Position numbers and translations under genes: made by a program. Below the pieces are notes generated by a model. The model ran no database searches. It was not told where the DNA came from and saw only the letters and a program-made list of their open reading frames with translations. Positions 1 through 7,218 of a stretch of DNA of 64,000 nt are shown piece by piece (position 1 is the first letter of the stretch; each line of letters begins with the position of its first letter). The stretch spans positions 20,855 to 84,854 of the forward strand of contig JACRLC010000059.1 in assembly GCA_016235425.1 (NCBI GenBank), given 5' to 3'. This DNA comes from Chloroflexota bacterium. Its GTDB lineage: Bacteria; Chloroflexota; Anaerolineae; Anaerolineales; Villigracilaceae.

Positions 1-263
1 AGGAGGGATTCGGTCTTCCCATCCTCGAGGCCGGTTTGGCGAGGCTCCCTATTTTCTGCGCGGACATCCCGCCCTTAAAAGAATTGGCTGATGGATTTGC
101 CAATTTTTTCCGGCCGGATGAAGAACCGGCGCGGGCCGCGAAATTGATTTCAAGCCGTCTCGAAAATAATCTCACTCATAAATTCCAGGCGCACGTGCGG
201 ACTGAACGCGCCTGGCAAAAGGTATACTGGGAAAAAATCGAGCCATTGTTGCAGGAAGGATAA
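1..263 (+). CDS. Glycosyltransferase family 4, C-terminal end (partial)
   Basis: The reading frame is open from the window edge (codons from base 3) and ends with TAA at 261-263. The first residues, EGFGLPILEAGLARLPIFCA, match the nucleotide-sugar-binding E-x7-E region of GT-B, family 4 enzymes (EGFGLPxxEA). The rest is the usual C-terminal helix region. Only the last 86 codons are visible, so donor and acceptor cannot be read. It ends 3 nt before the GpgS-like gene and is probably co-transcribed with it. That pairing would fit synthesis of a glucosylglycerate-type solute, in which a GT4 enzyme adds a second sugar, but this is inference from position. An internal ATG at base 36 is not the true start. 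Confidence 0.75.
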   Translation, partial: EGFGLPILEAGLARLPIFCADIPPLKELADGFANFFRPDEEPARAAKLISSRLENNLTHKFQAHVRTERAWQKVYWEKIEPLLQEG

Positions 264-266
264 AAA

Positions 267-2075
267 ATGCTCAGACGTTATTTTGGCCGGCTGTTTCAAC
301 AGGTCCTCGTCCCGATCATTTACGGCGCAGAATATCGTTCGGCTTTGACCGTGGCTTCCGCAATTGCCGGGTACGAGAATGTTTTTCTGAGCGGCATCGT
401 GGGGATTCCAGAAGATCATTCCCTCAGCACTGCCGCAGTGCCGGCGCGCCACCTTCGCAAGGTACTGCGCACGACCGCAACTCAAAACAAGACGCACTCC
501 GTGCAGCGGATTCGAGTCTCACACAAACCGTGGGGTGAATTGATGAAAGTTGTCGAAGAGGAATCACCGGATTTGCTCGTGCTGGAGGCGGCTCAATTAA
601 ATGCGTTCGGTATTGACCTGGCGGAAGCCTTGCGCTACCCACCCTGTGACATGGTCGTTGCCAGTGGGACGATTTCCGAACATCCATCGCGTGTGCTGGT
701 CTCCATTCGCGGCGGCCCATACGCGGAATTGTCGCTCAGGCTGGGGTTGGCGCTTGCCCGAACCACGTCTGCCAATATCACCGCCCTGCATCTAAAGACC
801 GGGGAAAAGACCTTGAAATCCGATCTTGCCTTCAAAGGCATCGAACGTGTGTTGAAAAATCTCCCGCAGATCAAACGCGATCTTGTCCGAACGAAAAACC
901 CGACCGCCACCATCCTCGACGAATCGCGCCACTACGATATGGTGGTTTTGGGCGCAACGGCTCAATCGGGCGATTCGCCGGTTTCCATTGGCCCGGTTGC
1001 CGAAGGAGTTTTAAAGCATAGTTCAAAAGGCGTCCTGATCGTCAAGGCCAAGCGCCCAATGCCGGTTGACCTGGCGCACGAAAGCGCCGGGCAGAGCGCC
1101 ATTTCCATTCTCGTGGATAAATGGTTTGCCGAGAATACGTATCACGCGGGCGAGTACGCGGCGCTCGATCAGCTCCTGCACCTCAAAAAACAGCAAAATC
1201 TCACGGTCAGTCTGGCGCTGCCCGCGCTCAACGAGGAGGAGACGATTGGCAAGGTCGTTTCCACGATCAAAGAAAGCCTCATGGATGCCATCCCCTTGCT
1301 GGATGAAATCGTACTCGTCGATTCCGATTCGACCGACCGCACACGCGAGATAGCCGCCGCTCTCGGTATACCCATTCATATCCATCAAAACGTTCTTGAG
1401 CGATTGGGAAGAAGAGAGGGCAAGGGAGAAGCTCTGTGGAAAAGCATCTACGTCACGCGCGGAGACATCCTGCTCTGGATCGATACCGACATTGTGAACA
1501 TCCACCCGCGTTTTGTCTATGGCCTTCTAGGTCCGCTCATTCTACGTCCCGATATCCAATTCGTAAAAGGCTTTTATCGGCGTCCCCTGAAAGTGGATGG
1601 AAAACTTCAGGCAGGCGGCGGCGGGCGAGTCACCGAGTTGACCGCGCGCCCTCTCATCAACCTCTTCTATCCCGAACTTTCCGGCGTGATCCAGCCGCTC
1701 TCCGGTGAATATGGCGGGCGCCGCTCCGCGCTGGAGCAAATTCCGTTCTCTTCCGGTTACGGCGTGGAGATCGGCCTGATGATTGATATCTTTGAACAAT
1801 ACGGCTTGTCTGCCATTGCCCAGGTTGATTTGCAGGAACGCATCCATCACAACCAGCCGTTGGAGTCCCTCAGCAAGATGTCCTTCGCGATCATACAATC
1901 AGTTGTTCGACGGCTCGAAAAACGCCACCCGCGCATCCTCCTCGAAGACGTCAACAAAACCTTGAAATTGATCCGCTACGAGCATGGCCGCCTGTTTCTC
2001 GACGTGGAAGAGATCGCCGAACTCGAACGCCCCGCCATGATCGAAATCCCCGAATACGCCGACCGAAAAAAATAA
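267..2075 (+). CDS. gpgS: Universal stress domains fused to GpgS-like glucosyl-3-phosphoglycerate synthase
   Basis: 602 residues. Roughly residues 13-265 form two universal-stress-protein folds: VLVPIIYG and RVLVSIRGG strands, with VVLGA and GVLIVKA at the domain ends. Residues about 312-560 form a GT-A, family 2 domain with PALNEEETIG, the VDSDSTDRT acidic motif and WIDTDI (D406-x-D408) for metal and nucleotide sugar. KGEALWKS, FVKGFYRRP and SGEYGGRR are hallmarks of GpgS, which makes glucosyl-3-phosphoglycerate from NDP-glucose and 3-phosphoglycerate. Stand-alone GpgS proteins are about 320-400 residues, so the extra length is the stress-domain N-terminus. The start follows an AAGGA site. 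Cytoplasmic. The GpgS assignment is good; exact sugar specificity is not proven. Confidence 0.85.
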   Translation: MLRRYFGRLFQQVLVPIIYGAEYRSALTVASAIAGYENVFLSGIVGIPEDHSLSTAAVPARHLRKVLRTTATQNKTHSVQRIRVSHKPWGELMKVVEEESPDLLVLEAAQLNAFGIDLAEALRYPPCDMVVASGTISEHPSRVLVSIRGGPYAELSLRLGLALARTTSANITALHLKTGEKTLKSDLAFKGIERVLKNLPQIKRDLVRTKNPTATILDESRHYDMVVLGATAQSGDSPVSIGPVAEGVLKHSSKGVLIVKAKRPMPVDLAHESAGQSAISILVDKWFAENTYHAGEYAALDQLLHLKKQQNLTVSLALPALNEEETIGKVVSTIKESLMDAIPLLDEIVLVDSDSTDRTREIAAALGIPIHIHQNVLERLGRREGKGEALWKSIYVTRGDILLWIDTDIVNIHPRFVYGLLGPLILRPDIQFVKGFYRRPLKVDGKLQAGGGGRVTELTARPLINLFYPELSGVIQPLSGEYGGRRSALEQIPFSSGYGVEIGLMIDIFEQYGLSAIAQVDLQERIHHNQPLESLSKMSFAIIQSVVRRLEKRHPRILLEDVNKTLKLIRYEHGRLFLDVEEIAELERPAMIEIPEYADRKK

Positions 2076-2092
2076 ACTTTATCTGGCAACGG

Positions 2093-2267
2093 AACCGTCC
2101 CGAAGGCTGCTGTCTGACTGCTAAATTACCTAACTGATGTTACGCACCCTCACCCTAACCCTCTCCCAAAGGGAGAGGGGACTCCCTTCCCCTTCGGGGG
2201 AAGGGTTGGGGATGAGGGAGAGAAACTGCGTGAGGTGAGTTACCTTAAAAAAACCTTCGGGACGGTT
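2093..2267. repeat. Family-1 inverted repeat (CCCGAAGG) enclosing another repeat
   Basis: AACCGTCCCGAAGG at 2093-2106 is the exact inverse of CCTTCGGGACGGTT at 2254-2267. Between the arms lies a second palindromic element (2147-2222), itself bordered by GTTACGCAC and GCGTGAGGTGAGTTAC. Related CCCGAAGG pairs occur near 7087, 11354 and 55305. This looks like one short repeat inserted inside another. Confidence 0.75.
2147..2222. repeat. Family-2 palindromic repeat (ccctcaccc...gagggag)
   Basis: A C-rich left half (CCCTCACCCTAACCCTCTCC) is mirrored by GGGAGAGGGG and GGTTGGGGATGAGGG. It belongs to the family also found at 16820-16868, 20881-20961 (inside alaS), 23942-23979 (inside a GH13 gene) and 41962-41997. 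It could fold as a long double hairpin in RNA. Confidence 0.8.
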
Positions 2268-2287
2268 AGTAAAAGGATTCTCTGCCC

Positions 2288-3259
2288 ATGACACAGCCCT
2301 GCATCTTCATCACCCGCCTCATCCCGGACCGAGGGTTGGCTCTCGTTAAACAACATTTCCACCCCGACGTTTGGTCCGATGAAATGCCGCCCTCGCGCGC
2401 AGAGCTTTTGCAACGCGTCCGCGGCGTGGACGGTCTGCTCTGCCTCCTCACCGAAAAGATAGACGCCGAACTCATGGACGCCGCCGGCCCTCAACTGAAA
2501 GTCATCAGCAGTATGTCAGTCGGCGTTGACCACATCGACGTTTCCGCCGCGACCGCACGTGGAATCCCAGTTGGCAACACTCCCGGCGTTTTGACGGATG
2601 CCACCGCAGACATGGCCTTTGCATTATTGCTTGCCGCCGCGCGCCGCGTGGTGGAAGGCGAGAAATACGTGCGGGAGGGGAAGTGGAAGACATGGCATCC
2701 GCAGCTTCTGCTCGGCGCGGACTTTGTCGGTTCGACATTGGGAATCGTCGGCTTTGGAAGAATCGGCCAGGCCGTCGCGAAACGAGCAAAAGGCTTTGAC
2801 GTGCGCGTACTTTTTCATGATCCATCAGCCGAGCTTCTTCACGGCGCGCAACCCGTTGACCTGGATACACTTTTACAGGAATCTGATTTCGTCTCGATCC
2901 ACGTTCCGCTTACACCCGAAACAAAACATCTGGTAAACGCCAGCTTTCTTGCAAAGATGAAACCGAGCGCAATCCTGGTCAACACATCCCGCGGCGGGGT
3001 TGTGGATCAAACCGCTTTGTACACTGCCCTGAAATCACATAAAATCTTCGCCGCCGCACTCGATGTCACCGACCCCGAGCCTCTGCCAATGGACAGTCCT
3101 TTGCTTGAATTGGAAAACTGCCTTATCGTCCCGCATCTCGGAAGCGCCAGCAAACACACCCGCGAGATGATGGCATATTTGGCGGCAGAGAATTTGATTG
3201 CGGGGTTGAAAGGGGAGAAACTGCCGAATTGTGTGAATCCCGAAATATATTCGCGCTGA
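2288..3259 (+). CDS. D-isomer 2-hydroxyacid dehydrogenase (glyoxylate/hydroxypyruvate reductase type)
   Basis: 323 residues, the normal length for this family, which reduces 2-oxoacids such as glyoxylate or hydroxypyruvate with NAD(P)H. The nucleotide-binding glycine motif GFGRIGQ lies near residue 155. The catalytic Arg is in [10 protein letters not shown], the Glu in DVTDPEPLP and the His in PHLGSAS, in the standard order. A weak AAGGA site precedes the ATG by about 10 nt. The gene follows the GpgS-like gene but is separated from it by nested palindromes, so it probably has its own transcription. A role in making D-glycerate near a glycerate-glycoside gene is attractive but only inferred. 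Confidence 0.88.
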   Translation: MTQPCIFITRLIPDRGLALVKQHFHPDVWSDEMPPSRAELLQRVRGVDGLLCLLTEKIDAELMDAAGPQLKVISSMSVGVDHIDVSAATARGIPVGNTPGVLTDATADMAFALLLAAARRVVEGEKYVREGKWKTWHPQLLLGADFVGSTLGIVGFGRIGQAVAKRAKGFDVRVLFHDPSAELLHGAQPVDLDTLLQESDFVSIHVPLTPETKHLVNASFLAKMKPSAILVNTSRGGVVDQTALYTALKSHKIFAAALDVTDPEPLPMDSPLLELENCLIVPHLGSASKHTREMMAYLAAENLIAGLKGEKLPNCVNPEIYSR

Positions 3260-3565
3260 GCGGCAGTCGAAGCGCAGGCAGTTTGGAAATATGAAGTTTG
3301 CCTGTGAAACCTGTCCTTCGACTGCGCTACGCTCCGCTCACACGTGCCTGCGCACGATGCAGGCAGGACGAATCTTTCGCGCTGAGCGGAGGGAGGACAG
3401 TTCTTTCGTCCGAACACAGTCGAAGCGCGCTAGCTTGGAAAAATAAAGTTTGCTTGGAACCTGTCCTTCGACTGCGCCGCCAACGAACGGCGGCTCCGCT
3501 CAGGACGAATCCTTGCGTTACGCTCCGCTCACACATGCCTGCGCACGGTGCAGGCAGGACGGAGG
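3260..3565. repeat. Gene-free stretch filled with ccttcgactgcg...gcaggcaggac repeats
   Basis: Two long related copies (about 3309-3394 and 3460-3563) contain CCTTCGACTGCG, TACGCTCCGCTCACAC and GCCTGCGCAC(G)(A/G)TGCAGGCAGGAC, the last being a hairpin. The same short words (tccttcgac, gctcaggac, cttcgacaagctcag) recur near 9772, 33367 and 42880-43035. No convincing gene. It lies between two convergent genes, so it may end transcription from both sides. Confidence 0.7.
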
Positions 3566-4258
3566 CTACTTCTCTCCCCAATGGATCGCGATCGTGCCAA
3601 ACATCAGGCGTTTGAAATCCACTTTTTTGAAGCCTGCCGCGATCATGCGTGAGGCTAATTGCTCGGCAGTGAGAAATCCCTCGGTTGTGTTGGGCAGGTA
3701 GGTGTATGCTTCGCGTACGCCGGAAAGCAGTCCGCCGACGGTGGGAATAACCACGTGCATGTGAATCCAAATAAATGGCGAAAGTAAATTTCGCTTCGGT
3801 CGTGTCGTGTCGAGAATCACGATCCGCCCGCCGGGCTTCAGTGCGCGATGTTGTTCCTTCAGGGCGCGTTGAACATCGGTCACGTTTCGCATCAGGAAAC
3901 CGGAGACAACCGCGTCGAAGGTCCTGTCTTTGAACGGCAGGTTCAACGCATCCGCCGCGGACCATGCCAGGCTGCCGTTTTGATTTCCAACCCTCATCAT
4001 CTCAATCGTAAAATCTGCCGCAGTGACTTTGGCGCGTGGCATTTGCGTCAGGGCCTCGCGTGCCAGATCACCGGTGCCAGTTCCCAGGTCCAGCAGTGAA
4101 GCGCTGGGTGTCAGGCGGGCGAGCTCGATTACTTCCTTCCGCCAGCGAACGTCCTGTCCGCCGGTCATGAGTCGGTTCATCAAGTCGTAACGATGTGCGA
4201 TGCGCGTGAACATGGATTGAACATATTGCGCGCGTTCGTGTCCGGTGAGGTGGGTCAT
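3566..4258 (-). CDS. ubiE: Demethylmenaquinone methyltransferase (UbiE/MenG family)
   Basis: 230 residues, the usual size. It transfers a methyl group from S-adenosylmethionine to demethylmenaquinone, the last step of menaquinone synthesis. Motif I is LLDLGTGTGDLA (residues about 55-66). The family signatures FTRIAHRYDLMNRLM near the N-terminus and FKDRTFDAVVSGFLMRNV in the middle are clear. The start has AGGAG six bases upstream. It is divergent from menA, and the two genes share a very short promoter region, so two consecutive enzymes of one pathway are probably controlled together. Confidence 0.92.
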   Translation of the reverse strand: MTHLTGHERAQYVQSMFTRIAHRYDLMNRLMTGGQDVRWRKEVIELARLTPSASLLDLGTGTGDLAREALTQMPRAKVTAADFTIEMMRVGNQNGSLAWSAADALNLPFKDRTFDAVVSGFLMRNVTDVQRALKEQHRALKPGGRIVILDTTRPKRNLLSPFIWIHMHVVIPTVGGLLSGVREAYTYLPNTTEGFLTAEQLASRMIAAGFKKVDFKRLMFGTIAIHWGEK

Positions 4259-4391
4259 GAGGTCTCCTGAAATTTCGGCAATTATAAACGCATGTTATAC
4301 TGCGTCCATCAGTGACTTCGGAAGTCTTTTCAGAACAGCCGGAACCCTCGGGCAATTAGAAAAACTTCCGAAGTTTGTTTATGGAGTGTTG
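4259..4391. promoter_or_regulatory. Divergent ubiE/menA promoters with a hairpin in the menA leader
   Basis: Leftward: TATAAT (minus strand, bases 4281-4286) upstream of ubiE. Rightward: an extended -10, TGTTATACT (4293-4301), upstream of menA. The two -10 boxes are only 9 bp apart, so polymerase binding should be mutually exclusive. The predicted menA leader (about 85 nt) contains ACTTCGGAAGT (4315-4325) and its exact inverse ACTTCCGAAGT (4364-4374). Confidence 0.55.
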
Positions 4392-5285
4392 ATGACCCCG
4401 GAAAAACCGTCTCTTTTCCAAATCTGGTGGCTTGCAATTCGACCGCGCACCTTGCCCGCCGCGGCCTCCGGCGTGTTGATGGGAAGCGCGCTGGCGTGGC
4501 GCGATGGCTTGTTCCAATTGCTTCCGGCGCTCGCGGCTCTGTTCGTGGCACTGCTTCTGCAAATCGGCAGTAACGTGGCGAACGATGTCTACGACTTCGA
4601 GCGCGGCGCAGATACGGCTGGACGTCACGGTCCATTGCGCGTGACGCAGGCGGGATTGCTTTCGCCGGCGCAGGTCAAGCGCGGGATGTGGGTGATCTTT
4701 GGGTTGGCCGCGTTGTGCGGGTTGTATCTCGCCTCCGTTCGCGGCTGGACGGTCATCCTGATCGGCGCCGCCGCAATCATTTCAGCCATCGCATACACAG
4801 GCGGGCCGTTCCCTCTCGGTTATTATGGACTTGGCGATCTGTTCGTGTTTATCTTCTTCGGGCTTGCCGCTGTGGCAGGAACATACTACGTTCAAGTTGG
4901 TTCCGTCAGCGCGGCGGCCTGGTGGATGGCGATTCCTGTCGGCTTGATCATCACGGCGATTCTGGTCGTCAATAATTTGCGGGATATCGAGAATGACCGC
5001 GCCGCGGGCAAACATACATTGGCAGTGATGATGGGAGAAAAAGCCACAAGGGTTGAATATGTGACTTGCCTGGCAATTGCTTATTTCCTGTTGCCTGTGC
5101 TGGTTGTGATGAAGATTATTCCTGTAACTGCTTTGCTCGCGTGGCTGTCTCTTCCGATTGCGCTCAAATCCACGCGGACAGTTTTCACCCAACGAGGCCG
5201 CCCGTTGAACGCGGCGCTCGCGGGAACGGGACAGACCGCGCTGGTTTATAGTTTGTTGTTTTGGGCGGGGATTTTGTTTATGTAG
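4392..5285 (+). CDS. menA: 1,4-dihydroxy-2-naphthoate polyprenyltransferase
   Basis: 297 residues from the chosen ATG (GGAG five bases upstream). The frame is open further upstream, but that part overlaps the promoter and leader and lacks family similarity. This is a UbiA-superfamily integral membrane enzyme that attaches the polyprenyl tail to 1,4-dihydroxy-2-naphthoate in menaquinone synthesis. The two Asp-rich motifs are VANDVYDFERGAD and NNLRDIENDRAAGKHT. About eight or nine hydrophobic helices surround them. The start IRPRTLPAAASGVLMGSALA is typical of MenA. The neighbouring divergent ubiE supplies the next reaction. Confidence 0.92.
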   Translation: MTPEKPSLFQIWWLAIRPRTLPAAASGVLMGSALAWRDGLFQLLPALAALFVALLLQIGSNVANDVYDFERGADTAGRHGPLRVTQAGLLSPAQVKRGMWVIFGLAALCGLYLASVRGWTVILIGAAAIISAIAYTGGPFPLGYYGLGDLFVFIFFGLAAVAGTYYVQVGSVSAAAWWMAIPVGLIITAILVVNNLRDIENDRAAGKHTLAVMMGEKATRVEYVTCLAIAYFLLPVLVVMKIIPVTALLAWLSLPIALKSTRTVFTQRGRPLNAALAGTGQTALVYSLLFWAGILFM

Positions 5286-5385
5286 CAGGACTTTCGTTTT
5301 TACGGATTCCGAGGTCTCCCGACTTTGGCGCAAAATCAGGAGATTTTGCACTCCAGGCGAAAGCCTTGCTGCAAGAAGAAGAATA

Positions 5386-6963
5386 TTATGGCGTCGCGCC
5401 TGAGTCGGGATCTATCATCAGGCTGGAAGTGTCCACGGCTTCGAAGTCATCTCCCGTTAACACATCGAGCAGGTGAAGCATATCGTTGTCCCAGCGCTCA
5501 TCGGGCGTGCCGCTTACGTACCAGTCTGAGCCATTGTCAGCCAGGATGATCCCGTAGGTTTTCATCGCTTGCAGGATTACCTGCATCTCAGGCGGGAAGG
5601 TTGAAATGTCATATGAAGCCTTCAAGCGGAAGATGGCGCCCATGGGCGGAACATTGGTCAGCGCGCCGGGGGAGCCGCTGGTGAGATGGCGGGCGGGCCA
5701 GATGTAACTGTTCGTGTTACTTGCGGTGAAGCGCAGGGCGTGATTTATCACACCCGCTTCGATCTCATCGTAACGGGCGAGACCGGGCAGAATGGGCAGG
5801 CCTGCCGCGTCGGCGGAAGTCCAGCCTGCGGGGCGCAAGGCATTCGAGCCAAGATCCCAGATGGCGCCCGATCCGCCGCTCCACTGGCCGCCGCTGTAAC
5901 TGGCATCGTATATTTCATACAGCGTGCAATCGTCCGTATCTATCGTCAGGATGTGATGATCCGAGCCGTATTCAATGTTTGGGCTGGCAGTGATCGGGTA
6001 CGGTCCCGGGTCTGATTCGGTTGGATAATAAAAATCAACTGTATAGTTTGTAACCGCCGAGCCGGAGACCACATTGTATGGGATGCCGATTGGGCCGCCG
6101 TCCCAGGTGCCTGAACCGAAGTCCATGTGGAAGCCATCATAACGGCCGATGGAATTGATCCACTGGGTTGAACGCGCATGGACGGGGAGTGTGTCCACGG
6201 GCGTGTTCCAGATGTTATCTTGAGGATAGATGGCACAGCCCGCTATGATGGGAACATTAATATCGATTGCGGGAGGCTGGTAGGTCGAACCATGTATGGC
6301 GCGCAGGATAAAAACCGCCATTTGCGCGCGGGTCACGTTTTGATCCGGGCAGAAGATCAAGGGGTTTTGTCCACAGCCGCCCGTGATGTTCTCGGCGTAT
6401 AGTTGATTGATCCACAACCTGGCCCAATGATTGGACGAAACGTCCGAGAAAATATCGGTTGATGCAGGAGGAGTGTAAGACGGGCCGTGGATGGCGTGCA
6501 GGAGGAAGACAGCCATCTGGGCGCGGGTCACATTTTCTTCGGGGCAGAAACGCAGGGGATTTTCCCCACAGCCGCCCGTAAGACCTTCGTTGTAAAGTTG
6601 ATTGATCCAGGCCCCAGCCCAATAAGTGGATGAAACGTCCGAGAAAATATCAGTGGATGCAGGAGGAGTGTAAGAGGCTCCATGAATTGCACGCAGAATG
6701 AAGACGGCCATCTGGGCGCGGGTCACATCCTGCTCCGGGCAAAATTGCAGTGGATTTGTATTGCAGCCACCTGTTATGCCTTCACTATATAGTTGATTGA
6801 TCCATGCAACAGCCCAATGATTCTGAGAGACGTCACGAAAAACATTGGGAACCGCACTGGGCCGCGCTTCACGCTCGGTTACTGCAATTAATGGTTTGCC
6901 GATCGGAGGAATGAGCACAAACATCAATACGGCAACAAGGGAAGTTAGATGGTATTTTTGCAT
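5386..6963 (-). CDS. SLH-domain surface protein with an uncharacterised C-terminal domain
   Basis: 525 residues from the chosen ATG, which opens a signal peptide (MQKYHLTSLVAVLMFVLIPP). Three S-layer-homology repeats follow, each with FxDVSxxHWAxxWINQLYxE, a TGGC turn and VTRAQMAVFILRAIHG. SLH domains anchor proteins to secondary cell-wall polymer. The remaining ~290 residues contain DNIWNTPVDTLPVH, FHMDFGSGTWDGGPIGIPY and PPMGAIFRLKASYD. I have seen this kind of sequence in secreted hypothetical proteins but know no function. Conserved Asp/His/Trp suggest a binding or hydrolytic domain. The longer frame start at 7068 would place 35 polar residues before the signal and is unlikely. Confidence 0.8.
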   Translation of the reverse strand: MQKYHLTSLVAVLMFVLIPPIGKPLIAVTEREARPSAVPNVFRDVSQNHWAVAWINQLYSEGITGGCNTNPLQFCPEQDVTRAQMAVFILRAIHGASYTPPASTDIFSDVSSTYWAGAWINQLYNEGLTGGCGENPLRFCPEENVTRAQMAVFLLHAIHGPSYTPPASTDIFSDVSSNHWARLWINQLYAENITGGCGQNPLIFCPDQNVTRAQMAVFILRAIHGSTYQPPAIDINVPIIAGCAIYPQDNIWNTPVDTLPVHARSTQWINSIGRYDGFHMDFGSGTWDGGPIGIPYNVVSGSAVTNYTVDFYYPTESDPGPYPITASPNIEYGSDHHILTIDTDDCTLYEIYDASYSGGQWSGGSGAIWDLGSNALRPAGWTSADAAGLPILPGLARYDEIEAGVINHALRFTASNTNSYIWPARHLTSGSPGALTNVPPMGAIFRLKASYDISTFPPEMQVILQAMKTYGIILADNGSDWYVSGTPDERWDNDMLHLLDVLTGDDFEAVDTSSLMIDPDSGATP

Positions 6964-7054
6964 GGGGATCATCCAATCTTTTTTATAGATCATACTGACA
7001 GCCCGTTGTTTTCCCCAGATGACAAATGTACCGGTTAACAAAACTGATATATTT

Positions 7055-7146
7055 TGGGTGTGTTTCAAATGAGTTGAAGGGATGAACGTCCCGAAGGTTT
7101 TCTCAAGGGATTTTAGCCGTTTTTAAACCTTCGGGACGGTTGTTTC
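7055..7146. repeat. Family-1 inverted repeat (CCCGAAGG), copy B
   Basis: CGTCCCGAAGGTTT (7087-7100) pairs with AAACCTTCGGGACG (7125-7138). The left flank GGGTGTGTTTCA(AA)TGAGTTGA is shared with copy C near 11331, so the repeated unit is longer than the inverted arms. Between two leftward genes. Confidence 0.7.
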
Positions 7147-7153
7147 AAAAGCT

Positions 7154-7186
7154 GAAACCTGGCCCATCTGATCTGAGCCAGGTTTC
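7154..7186 (-). terminator. Hairpin terminator after the HD-GYP gene
   Basis: GAAACCTGGC (7154-7163) and GCCAGGTTTC (7177-7186) form a perfect 10-bp stem 33 bases beyond the stop codon. On the minus strand the stem is followed by AGCTTTTG, a short T run. Confidence 0.55.
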
Positions 7187-7218
7187 GATGTTTGAACGGC
7201 ACAGCGGATGATGGATTC

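Noticed and set aside
4245..4391. Longer menA start
   Set aside because: The extra 49 residues overlap the ubiE start, the promoter and the leader hairpin, and do not resemble MenA.
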